In this document: one piece after another, positions 49,381 through 58,276 of the stretch
Position numbering within the stretch: position 1 is the stretch's first letter
Layout of the letters: every line of letters begins with the position of its first letter
DNA from: Pseudalgibacter ostreae
GTDB lineage: Bacteria > Bacteroidota > Bacteroidia > Flavobacteriales > Flavobacteriaceae
NCBI RefSeq assembly: GCF_042427585.1
Contig: NZ_JBHMFC010000016.1
Location: 1 to 64,000 of the forward strand
Length of the DNA stretch: 64,000 nucleotides
Direction of reading: 5' to 3'
Made by a program: the position numbers and the translations under genes
The notes under the pieces: generated by a model
Told to the model about the DNA's origin: nothing
The model's input: only the letters and a program-made list of their open reading frames with translations
Database searches by the model: none

Positions 49381-51723
49381 CTAATTTAAATAATTTCCAA
49401 TTTCGTGAATCACCACTCGTTTTGATAGTAGATTAGTCACACTTCCCGTTTGGGTTATAATAGCTCCTGTAGCTGGTTTTTTTACGGTTAAATTTGATGT
49501 GGCATGGTCGTTTTCAAATACATACTGCTCGTAAACCGGCACAAAGTCTATTACCTTACTAAAGTACATAGACGAAAATGTTCCCGATGTACTGCCATCT
49601 GTAGCGATAGCTTGCTGTATAAAATGTCTTTTAACAAAATTTAAAAGGTCTTGTTTAGCAATGGCCAGCTCTAAAGGTGTTAAGCCACCTAGAGCACTTG
49701 GATCTACAATGACCCCATCTGCAATAGCTTGGTTAACCGCATTGTTATTTGGTGCCAATAAAGTAAATGTGCGTGACAGGTTTAAGAAACTTATCAATTT
49801 ATCATCTGCAACATCGGGTATAGCAACTATAGCGTCTGCTGCTGTAAGCACGTCAATGAATCTCGAAAAAGTGGCCGACTCATCAACCAGTGCACCGTAT
49901 GTAAACTTTAAAGGTCTCTCTATGGCACGAGACATATCATAAAACCTACCATTATCTGTATCTCTAACCGACTCTACTAATGCAGGGGCATTTGCCGTAA
50001 AGTTACCGCCACCAGAGACTCTGTCTCCTTGAGATGCATAGATAAACTCCCCACTTTTTGTTTGATAATAGTTATTATCATTAAGGTCTACATGACGCTC
50101 AACAATTTGATTAAGAACAATGTCTTGTAATGTAGTTGCAACATAACTCAAATCTGCAGCCGAAGGTTTGGTAGCACTAGGATCGGGGTAAACACGATTA
50201 TTTGAACCATCGGGATCTCCAAACACTTCCATATATACCTCTGAATTCGGGTCCACCATTAAGTCTGTACGCACTGTGATTTTTCGAGTAGCACTATTAG
50301 GATCGGCTATTAATTGAAATTGATCATTCTTAATTCCGAATATCGAAAATTGCGACCCTTTACTTTGTAACGCATTATCGATTCCCGCATCCTGTACCGC
50401 CTTTAACATGATGGTGTAATTAGGGTCTAATAACAAGGGGCCTATTATGGTTGAAAAATTAGCATTGGTGTATACTTTGTCTACACCGACAAAGAACCCA
50501 TTACTACAAAACTTTCGATCCACAACATCTTCTAACTTGTAGTCTACAGCACTTAACCCTACATTTAAAACACCTCCTTGGTTACTAGGGGCAATATCCC
50601 AAAAATCGGTAAAGAAAAATGTGCTAAGGAATTTACCAAGAACATCTAAAGGCATATCATCATAAGACGTATAAAACTGACCTAAAACACTATCGCCCAT
50701 CAAGTACTGCTCTAGAGCATCGTTTGTAGGCACGACTAAACCAGTTGCATTTGCCAATGTTCTATCAACATTATTAAGCAATTTTGGGTACGCTTCATCA
50801 TTAGGCCCAAAAGGGAGCAAGTTTGCTGTTATTCCTGTTTTATGTATTAAATAATAAACCGTTTCTACTTCTCCAGTAACTTCATTTACTATTTCTCGAT
50901 CGTCTAAGTATGCAAAACGATTTATTAATTTTTTAAAAAGTGTATATTTATCTCCATATTCTTCTGAAGTAAGGTTTTGATATAAATTCTTTTTGGGTTC
51001 TATAACTTTATCTAAAGCATATATCATCCCGTTCTCTGCTATAATATTAGTTTGCGAAACGTTTGCTTCAAATACCTTCATACCGTCTGGGGTAAAAGTT
51101 TCACCGGGAAACATAAAGGAGTAATCTGATGTTTCGAAACGTGGCTTCGCATCAAAATAAGGCTGAAGAAAATAGGTAGTGGGCTTAATTCTCCCACCAC
51201 TTTGGTCCACTCTATATGTTCCTGGAGCCACATAATGATTAGGATCGGGGTATGGGTTAGGAAGCTCCACCTCTGTATTCACTTCTATAATAGAATCGCG
51301 ATACAGTGTTTCACGTTTAAAACTATTTCCTGCATAAAACCCTTTATCATAATAAGTTAAAGTTGTCGTATTCCAACCACTGATAATAATTGAGTATTGG
51401 ACTAAATGCAACAACCTATCAGCTGGGATATCGTTAACAGACATGTAATTTTCTTCCTGCATGAACTTTTCAAAAGCTTCATCGGTTGGAGCAAAAACAG
51501 TAAAAGACCCACCTTTTAATAAAGGCTCTTTATATTCTGTTTTATCAAGGCACTGCAAGTAATAATTAAACGTCCCCATCGATTCGAGTTGTTGATATAT
51601 CGTCCCTGCCAAGTTTTCTGGTCGGGCGTATTCAAGCGAATCTGGCCTGCAACCAAAAGTGGCCATAATTACAAATGCCAGCATTGTAATCAAACCGTTT
51701 TTTTGCTTCATTTTTTTTCTCAT
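49381..51723 (-). CDS. Large lipoprotein with about four FAS1-like domains
   Basis: 780 residues (776 from the second ATG). Lipobox IMATFGC (Cys25) followed by RPDSLEY. At least four FAS1-like units: about residues 45-260 (SFTVFAPTDEAFEKF, NGMIYALDKVIEP; enlarged by an insert), 275-420 (LVVPTNDALEQYL, NGFFVGVDKVY), 425-600 (QFSIFGIKNDQF; weakly conserved) and 630-780 (TFTLLAPNNNAVNQA, KRVVIHEIGNYL). The large size and position at the head of the seven-gene run suggest a surface scaffold or adhesin. Domain borders are by eye. No catalytic motif is seen. Confidence 0.8.
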   Translation of the reverse strand: MRKKMKQKNGLITMLAFVIMATFGCRPDSLEYARPENLAGTIYQQLESMGTFNYYLQCLDKTEYKEPLLKGGSFTVFAPTDEAFEKFMQEENYMSVNDIPADRLLHLVQYSIIISGWNTTTLTYYDKGFYAGNSFKRETLYRDSIIEVNTEVELPNPYPDPNHYVAPGTYRVDQSGGRIKPTTYFLQPYFDAKPRFETSDYSFMFPGETFTPDGMKVFEANVSQTNIIAENGMIYALDKVIEPKKNLYQNLTSEEYGDKYTLFKKLINRFAYLDDREIVNEVTGEVETVYYLIHKTGITANLLPFGPNDEAYPKLLNNVDRTLANATGLVVPTNDALEQYLMGDSVLGQFYTSYDDMPLDVLGKFLSTFFFTDFWDIAPSNQGGVLNVGLSAVDYKLEDVVDRKFCSNGFFVGVDKVYTNANFSTIIGPLLLDPNYTIMLKAVQDAGIDNALQSKGSQFSIFGIKNDQFQLIADPNSATRKITVRTDLMVDPNSEVYMEVFGDPDGSNNRVYPDPSATKPSAADLSYVATTLQDIVLNQIVERHVDLNDNNYYQTKSGEFIYASQGDRVSGGGNFTANAPALVESVRDTDNGRFYDMSRAIERPLKFTYGALVDESATFSRFIDVLTAADAIVAIPDVADDKLISFLNLSRTFTLLAPNNNAVNQAIADGVIVDPSALGGLTPLELAIAKQDLLNFVKRHFIQQAIATDGSTSGTFSSMYFSKVIDFVPVYEQYVFENDHATSNLTVKKPATGAIITQTGSVTNLLSKRVVIHEIGNYLN

Positions 51724-51852
51724 ATTTAGTTTAGCTTTGTTAGTAATAATTTTAAATATTTTATGTAATAATTTAAAAAAACAACATGGGTAGGTACTTG
51801 TTTTTTAGAATAGCTTCTAGGGGTATAAGCTAGTTTCATAAAAAGGTTAAAG

Positions 51853-51860
51853 CAAAGTTA
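51853..51860 (-). promoter_or_regulatory. Candidate -7 element of the FAS1/SusCD run
   Basis: TAACTTTG on the minus strand, matching TAnnTTTG, about 130 bp before the first FAS1 start. No -33 partner at the usual spacing. Confidence 0.35.
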
Positions 51861-52484
51861 AAATGCATATCATGCTTCACTATAAACTATAATGCAATGA
51901 TGATAAATTATCAACCATTTTAGTTAATTATCACATAAAACCATCAGAATAATGCAACAAAAACACAATTTTTAAACAAAAAAACAAATAAGAGTGTTAT
52001 AGAAACGTTAAAACTTACCTCGTAAAAACCACACCAAAAGTTACAAAATTTAACGTTTTTATAAGATTAAATATTTGTTTGTTTCAAGACAAGCTATTTA
52101 TGTGTGTGTGTTTTTTAGAAGCAAAACACCTTTACAACCCTCTATTCTCTATATATAAGCAAAACAACCAACAAGCACTAAGCATTTTATTTTCAATAAT
52201 AAAATCCCACCTTAACCCTTGCTTTACTTCATCACCACAATAGCACAGCCCTTTAAAAACACAACATCTTATATCTTACTCAAAGCACATATACTATTAT
52301 ATTTTCAAAACTATTTTATAACCTATAATACTTCTGAATTCACTACTATAATCATGGACAGAAACCCCAACTCACTAAGCCGATTCCCGCATGCATAGTC
52401 CAAATCAAGAAAACAAAACCCTAAAATGACTCATAGTTTATCATCATTGCACAATAGCTTCAACCCATTTAATTACATTGTTTC

Positions 52485-52492
52485 TAGATTTG
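52485..52492 (+). promoter_or_regulatory. Candidate -7 element of the third susCD pair
   Basis: TAGATTTG, matching TAnnTTTG, 84 bp before the SusC start at 52576, giving a leader of about 78 nt. No -33 partner at the usual spacing. Confidence 0.35.
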
Positions 52493-52575
52493 TGTCAACA
52501 CTAAATATAAATTTCAATAACTCATTAAAAAACTTATTAAACTCAAATTAATTACAAACTAAAAATGACATTTTT

Positions 52576-55500
52576 ATGACTAAATTAAAACACATTCAGA
52601 TTAATCTGAAAATTTTCGCAAGCCTATTCTGGGTAATGGGAGTGCTATTTAGCGGAGCCTTTTCTCAATTACATGCGGCTTCGCCAACCACTATAGTAGA
52701 CGAGCAAAATAAAACGATTAGTGGTTCTGTTGTTAGTGCAGAAGACGGAATGGGCATCCCAGGGGTTAACATTATAGTAAAAGGAACCTCTACTGGAGCT
52801 GTTACAGATTTTGATGGAAAATACAGTATCAGTGTGCCATCAAACAATGCTGTGCTAGTTTTTTCTTATATGGGCTATGTAACCCAAGAAATAACCACAG
52901 GAGGCAACTCGACAATAAATGTTACCATGCAACCAGATATCGCCGCTTTAGACGAGGTGATTATTGTAGGTTTTGGTACCCAAAAGAAAGCGACCCTTAC
53001 AGGCTCTGTGGTACAAGTAAAAGGTGACGATATTTTAAAAGGCAAGGGAACCTCTAACGCCACTTTAGCTTTACAGGGTGAAGTACCAGGTTTGGTCGTT
53101 ACCAGAACGACAGCTCGCCCAGGGAACGAAGGCTCTAATATTAAAATTCGGGGCGATATTTCTGTAAATGGAATTTCACCGCTTATAATCGTAGATGGTT
53201 TAGAAATACCAGAATGGCAGCTTGCCACCATTAATGCAAATGATATAGAAAGTTATTCTGTATTAAAAGATGGTGCAGCGGCAATATATGGTACAAAAGC
53301 AGCCGGTGGTGTTATTTTGGTTACTACTAAAAAAGGGAAACAAGGTAAAATGAAAATTAGCTATATAGGTGAAACCCAAGTCAACTTTTCTGGGGACATG
53401 CCTGTTGCAGGTATGCAAGAATGGGGAGAACTATATCTTCAAACGCTTAATAATGATACGTTTCCTTACCTAGACAACGACGGTATCATGCAACAATCTA
53501 CAGGAACATTAAGATTAGGCCTAACTCGAGAAAATTATGAAGCTATAGCCAATGGTACTTTTCCATTAGCGCCAGACACCTTTTTTCTTGGCGGAAAAGA
53601 GCAGCGTTTTGCCGATGTGGACCAATTTGATGCGGTATATGGCACAACAATTTCCAAAAGACACAACCTATCAGCTTCTGGAGGTAATGAAAATGCTACT
53701 TACAGAACATCTGTTAGCTATTCTGATGAGCGCTCTCCAGTATCCTTTGTTTATGATGGTGCTAAAAAATACAACTTCCGTACCAACCTTACTTATAAAA
53801 TAAGCGACTTAATAAAAACAGAGTTTAATATCTCTTATGACAATAGGATTGTAGACGAACCTACTTTAGGTGTAGGGGAGTCTATTAACGATATGAATAT
53901 TTTCCCACTTTATAATCCCCAAGGACAATACTACGATATTTTTGGTGGTAACAACATCCTTTCTAGATTAGATGAAGGTGGACGTACAGTAACTGACGAG
54001 AAAATATTTCGTTTAGGTGCTAAATTAACACTGGATTTAGATCAATACGCAAAAGGCTTATCTTTAACGTACTTTGGCAACATGAGCTCACGTAATGGTC
54101 TTCGATCTGAAAGAAAAAAATCTGTTACAAATTACGATTGGTACGGAGACCCTAATGTAGGCGTGTCTAAAAACACACTACTTAACTCGTTTATTAAATT
54201 GTATGAGACTCAAGTCGATTTCCAAAACCATGTCATACAAGCCAATTACGAACGATCTTTTGAAAAACATAATTTCTCTGCAATGCTAGGTTTAACCGCA
54301 GAAGAACAACAGATAAATAGATATTTTACAAGCCGTTCTAATATGGCATCTGATGATTTAGATGATATTAACACCGGTGATGTTACGAAACAAATTACAG
54401 GAGGCTCACAAAAACAAACTAATGGTTCTACATTCAACTCTGGAGCTGAGGCAACAGGCTTGGTATCGTATATAGGGAAGATTAATTACGATTTTGATGG
54501 TGTTTTTCTTTTAGAAGCCTTAGGCCGTCGTGATGGATCGTCTCGTTTACATCCTGATTATAGATGGAAAAACTTTTACAGTGGCTCGGCAGGTGTTAAC
54601 TTGCACCGCTTAAGCTTTGTTGAAGATTTAGATATTTTCAACAACCTAAAGTTCTACACCTCTTATGGTGAAACTGGTTCTGTTACCGGTATTGGTGCTT
54701 ATGATTATATTTCTGAAATAAGTGCAGGTTCTACTGTATTTGGTTCTACACCAACCCAAAGCAATACCGCATGGATTGGCAGCTTAATCTCTACAGACCG
54801 TACGTGGGAGCGTGTTGCAACCACAAACTTTGGTATTGATTTTGCGGTACTTAATAACCGTTTAAAAGGTGTTGCAGAAGTATTTAACCGCACCAATAAC
54901 GATATGTTAATTTCGGTAACCTACCCACAAGTACTGGGCGCTACAGCACCTAAAACCAACAGTGGTGATTTTACCAGTAAAGGTTGGGAACTTTCTTTAA
55001 ACTGGAGAGATCAAATAGGAGACTTTAAATACAATGTAGGTGCTATGCTTTGGGATAGTAAAAGTGAAATTACTCGCATGGACGGCGCCACCTCTATAGC
55101 TCCTGGAGAGAACAAAACTGTAGAAGGCAGACCCATTAACGCCATTTACGCTTACAAAACAGATGGCTTTTTACAAAACGACCAAGAAGTATTAGAGTAT
55201 TATAATAATCTTGGTTTTGTAAACCCAACCGATCAAACCCAAATGATAGAAGGGTCATTAATTCCAGATTACAGAACCTTAAACCGCTTAACACCTGGTA
55301 GTGTTAAACGTATAGACACCAATGGTGACGGCACGATTACTTCAGACGACTTAGTTTATATGGGAGATGCAAATCCTCATAATAGTTTCGGCATCACTTT
55401 AGGTCTTGAGTATAAAGGTTTTGATTTTAGTGCTTTCTTTCAAGGTGTTGCAAAGCAAAACATTGTACGTACAGAAACCTTGGCTTACCCTTGGAAACGT

Positions 55501-55869
55501 TGGTGGCAAAACCAAAACATTTCATTTATAGATTCCTCTTGGACTCCAGAGAATACAAGTGCTGAACAACCTGTAATCTCAATGAATAGCTATCGTAATA
55601 ACTGGAATTACGCCCATACAAATGATGTTAACATCATTAAAGCAAGCTACATGCGTGCTAAAGTAATTTCATTAGGTTACAGCTTACCTTCTTCTTTAAT
55701 TGAAAAAGCAGGTATCGAAAGACTTCGCTTGTCTATAACTGGTAACGATTTATTTGTTATTTCTAACGTAAAAGACGGCCTAGATCCAGAAGCAGGGAGC
55801 AACTCTGTTACAGGTAATGTAATACCTTTTACCTCTACGTTGATTTTTGGCCTAGAACTTAACTTTTAA
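52576..55869 (+). CDS. SusC/RagA family TonB-dependent transporter
   Basis: 1097 residues. Signal peptide (cut near LHAA, about residue 35), carboxypeptidase-like domain (KTISGSVVSAEDGMGIPGVN, about residues 46-125), the canonical linker LDEVIIVGFGTQKKATLTGS, plug (IKIRGDISVNGISPLIIVDG and VLKDGAAAIYGTKAAGGVIL, about residues 188-250) and barrel ending STLIFGLELNF. This is the most canonical of the three SusC proteins here. It is divergent from the FAS1 run, 14 bp ahead of its SusD partner, and on the opposite strand from the HTCS gene, its likely regulator. Confidence 0.96.
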   Translation: MTKLKHIQINLKIFASLFWVMGVLFSGAFSQLHAASPTTIVDEQNKTISGSVVSAEDGMGIPGVNIIVKGTSTGAVTDFDGKYSISVPSNNAVLVFSYMGYVTQEITTGGNSTINVTMQPDIAALDEVIIVGFGTQKKATLTGSVVQVKGDDILKGKGTSNATLALQGEVPGLVVTRTTARPGNEGSNIKIRGDISVNGISPLIIVDGLEIPEWQLATINANDIESYSVLKDGAAAIYGTKAAGGVILVTTKKGKQGKMKISYIGETQVNFSGDMPVAGMQEWGELYLQTLNNDTFPYLDNDGIMQQSTGTLRLGLTRENYEAIANGTFPLAPDTFFLGGKEQRFADVDQFDAVYGTTISKRHNLSASGGNENATYRTSVSYSDERSPVSFVYDGAKKYNFRTNLTYKISDLIKTEFNISYDNRIVDEPTLGVGESINDMNIFPLYNPQGQYYDIFGGNNILSRLDEGGRTVTDEKIFRLGAKLTLDLDQYAKGLSLTYFGNMSSRNGLRSERKKSVTNYDWYGDPNVGVSKNTLLNSFIKLYETQVDFQNHVIQANYERSFEKHNFSAMLGLTAEEQQINRYFTSRSNMASDDLDDINTGDVTKQITGGSQKQTNGSTFNSGAEATGLVSYIGKINYDFDGVFLLEALGRRDGSSRLHPDYRWKNFYSGSAGVNLHRLSFVEDLDIFNNLKFYTSYGETGSVTGIGAYDYISEISAGSTVFGSTPTQSNTAWIGSLISTDRTWERVATTNFGIDFAVLNNRLKGVAEVFNRTNNDMLISVTYPQVLGATAPKTNSGDFTSKGWELSLNWRDQIGDFKYNVGAMLWDSKSEITRMDGATSIAPGENKTVEGRPINAIYAYKTDGFLQNDQEVLEYYNNLGFVNPTDQTQMIEGSLIPDYRTLNRLTPGSVKRIDTNGDGTITSDDLVYMGDANPHNSFGITLGLEYKGFDFSAFFQGVAKQNIVRTETLAYPWKRWWQNQNISFIDSSWTPENTSAEQPVISMNSYRNNWNYAHTNDVNIIKASYMRAKVISLGYSLPSSLIEKAGIERLRLSITGNDLFVISNVKDGLDPEAGSNSVTGNVIPFTSTLIFGLELNF

Positions 55870-55883
55870 AAAAAATTAAACAC

Positions 55884-57758
55884 ATGAAAAATATAAATAT
55901 AAACGTGAAAACGCTATTTTTATCTCTACTCCTCTCAGGCTTTTTCCTTGTGGGTTGTGAGCAATATTTAGATCAAGACCCTCAAGACTCTGTAACTGAA
56001 GCAGTATATTTTAAAACAGCAGAACAATTTGAAAATGCTTCAAATTATTTTTACACACGTCTTTCATATGAAGACATAGAAGAAGCCAGTGATCTCTCAG
56101 GAAACTACACCACACCAGATTACGGACAAGGCCTTATAGCGCCAGTAGACTCAGATGATATTTGGAAAAAAAATTACAGCTATTTACGAGCACCCAATCA
56201 ATTAATTGAAAAAGCTGTAGATTTTCCTGGTGACCCATTAGATATTTCTGCGCCAGTTGGAACTGCCTACTTCTTTAGAGCTTGGCACCATTTCACTCTA
56301 CTTCAGCGTTTTGGTGGTGTCCCTATCGTTACACGCGCTCTTGATGTAAGCTTTGAAGAGCTTTATGCACCAAGAAATAGCCGTTACGAAGTTATATTTC
56401 AAATATTGTCCGATTTAGATGTTGCCATTGCAAAGTTACCAACCGCAAATAATGTAGAACAAGGAAAAATTTCTACTGAAGCAGCAAAGGCTTTCAAAGC
56501 CCGTGTATTGCTTTATGAAGGGACTTGGGACAAATATGTTGGTGAAGCTACAGATGGTGATGGCATTAACTCTGGTGCAGGATCTGCAAAACCTGCTGGA
56601 TACCCAAACACAACCGCCATGCTAACCGAGGCCAAGCAATTGGCTCTAGAGATTATCAACAGCGGTGCATACGAATTATGGGACCAACGCAGTGCTTTAG
56701 GAGAAGACCACTTATTCTACTTGTTTAACTTAGAAGAAGGTTCCAATCCAATTGGGCTTACAAAAGCGGACAATAAAGAGTTTATCATTCAAGCCGTTTA
56801 CGATTTTTCTTTTAGAAATCTAAACAAAAATACGTCTCATGCTAAACCCGTAACTCCTTCACGGGAGCTAATGGACACTTATTTATGTATTGACGGACTG
56901 CCCGTTCAACACTCTCCTTTATTCCAAGGATATGATAACATGACGGACGAGTTCCAAAACCGTGATTTTCGTTTAAAAAGTTTCGTTAAGGAACCTTTAA
57001 AAGAATATTGGGGCCGTGGTAATTCTATAGACGGAGGTGGCGCACAATACGACAAAACATTTGCGACAAGTGGCGTTAACTTTGATTATCGTTATGTGCC
57101 AGAATTATCTACCATTAGTGTGGGTAGAAATATAGGATACCAAGGACGTAAATTTGTTTCCGAGCAAAAGAATAGAGAAGGAAATTCTGCATCTCCTAAC
57201 TGGCCTTTATTGCGTTACGCAGAAGTATTGCTTATTTACGCAGAAGCTACAGTTGAACTAGGTAATGGAGCCATCTCTGATGCTGACCTCGACATCTCTA
57301 TTAACAAGATAAGAGAGCGTTCTGGAGTAGCTCCTCTAACCAATGCTTTAATCGCGCCATTTACCGACCTAAACATGTTGGGAGAAGTTCGTCGTGAACG
57401 TTCAATAGAGCTATTTGGTGAAAATGTTCGTTTTGACGATTTAATGCGTTGGGGAATTGCTGAAGATGAGTTAAACAGAACCGTAAGTTTAACCTACATA
57501 GCAGGTACAGAGTACGAAACCGCAGACAACCCTAAAAACCCAAGCAGTAAAATTTATAATCCCAATGGTTTCCCTTTAGGATTGACAACATCAGAAATAA
57601 GCGTTTCAACCTATTCTGGTATTGCTACAACCAAACCTGGCGCTCTAATTCTTGATATTGGCGCTAACCGTAATTGGACAAAAGCACGTTATTTAAGCGG
57701 CATTCCTATTGATGAAATGAAATTAAATCCTGAATTATTACAAAATCCAGGATGGTAG
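55884..57758 (+). CDS. SusD/RagB family surface glycan-binding lipoprotein
   Basis: 624 residues, the longest SusD here. Lipobox FFLVGC (Cys25), then EQYLDQDPQDSVTEAVYF. SusD features include AYFFRAWHHFTLLQRFGGVP (about residues 128-147) and the C-terminal NKIRERSGVAPL with GEVRRERSIELFGENVRFDD (about residues 505-530). The C-terminal MKLNPELLQNPGW is typical of the family. It follows its SusC by 14 bp and ends before a strong terminator. Confidence 0.95.
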   Translation: MKNININVKTLFLSLLLSGFFLVGCEQYLDQDPQDSVTEAVYFKTAEQFENASNYFYTRLSYEDIEEASDLSGNYTTPDYGQGLIAPVDSDDIWKKNYSYLRAPNQLIEKAVDFPGDPLDISAPVGTAYFFRAWHHFTLLQRFGGVPIVTRALDVSFEELYAPRNSRYEVIFQILSDLDVAIAKLPTANNVEQGKISTEAAKAFKARVLLYEGTWDKYVGEATDGDGINSGAGSAKPAGYPNTTAMLTEAKQLALEIINSGAYELWDQRSALGEDHLFYLFNLEEGSNPIGLTKADNKEFIIQAVYDFSFRNLNKNTSHAKPVTPSRELMDTYLCIDGLPVQHSPLFQGYDNMTDEFQNRDFRLKSFVKEPLKEYWGRGNSIDGGGAQYDKTFATSGVNFDYRYVPELSTISVGRNIGYQGRKFVSEQKNREGNSASPNWPLLRYAEVLLIYAEATVELGNGAISDADLDISINKIRERSGVAPLTNALIAPFTDLNMLGEVRRERSIELFGENVRFDDLMRWGIAEDELNRTVSLTYIAGTEYETADNPKNPSSKIYNPNGFPLGLTTSEISVSTYSGIATTKPGALILDIGANRNWTKARYLSGIPIDEMKLNPELLQNPGW

Positions 57759-57807
57759 TTTACTTGAAGTAAACAATAATATTTGTTTAAGTTAGTTGTT
57801 TAGTTTG

Positions 57808-57850
57808 ACAGCTGTGGGCACAAAAAAAAGCTCACAGCTGTTTTTTTTTA
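57808..57850 (+). terminator. Terminator of the third susCD operon
   Basis: A 12-bp stem (57808-57819 with 57830-57841, one G-T pair), loop of about 10 nt, followed by nine Ts. Confidence 0.9.
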
Positions 57851-58107
57851 AATTGATTTTGCTTTTAAATACAAACTACATTATGCTCTAAAAACTCTCC
57901 CACACTTTGTTCTTGCTCTAAAATAACATCTAGGATCAGTAGTTTATAGAGAGTAAGTAAATTCGCTACAGGGCATTAGAAAAGAAAGCGACTAATAGGA
58001 AGTGCATTAAAATCTAACAAGAGCACACCAAAGCTTTGGCAGCATTTTAACCTCCAATATAAGAAAATGTTTCAGCACTAAAACGATACCATTAACGAAT
58101 AAAGCAA

Positions 58108-58194
<87 letters not shown>

Positions 58195-58276
58195 ACCAAC
58201 CTGTAGCTTTTCGTGGCATATACAGTCTTTAAAAGAGCTCTAAAGAATATGCCATTACCACAAAGAACAACTTAAA

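Larger units (their letters stand above)
51724..52575. other. 852-bp AT-rich divergent promoter region
   Basis: No gene is seen. It lies between two divergent SusC-type operons and must hold their promoters and any HTCS operators. Candidate -7 elements are 51853-51860 (minus strand) and 52485-52492 (plus strand). The region is very AT-rich and runs in short A and T tracts, as expected for bendable DNA. No long direct repeat was recognised. Confidence 0.6.
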
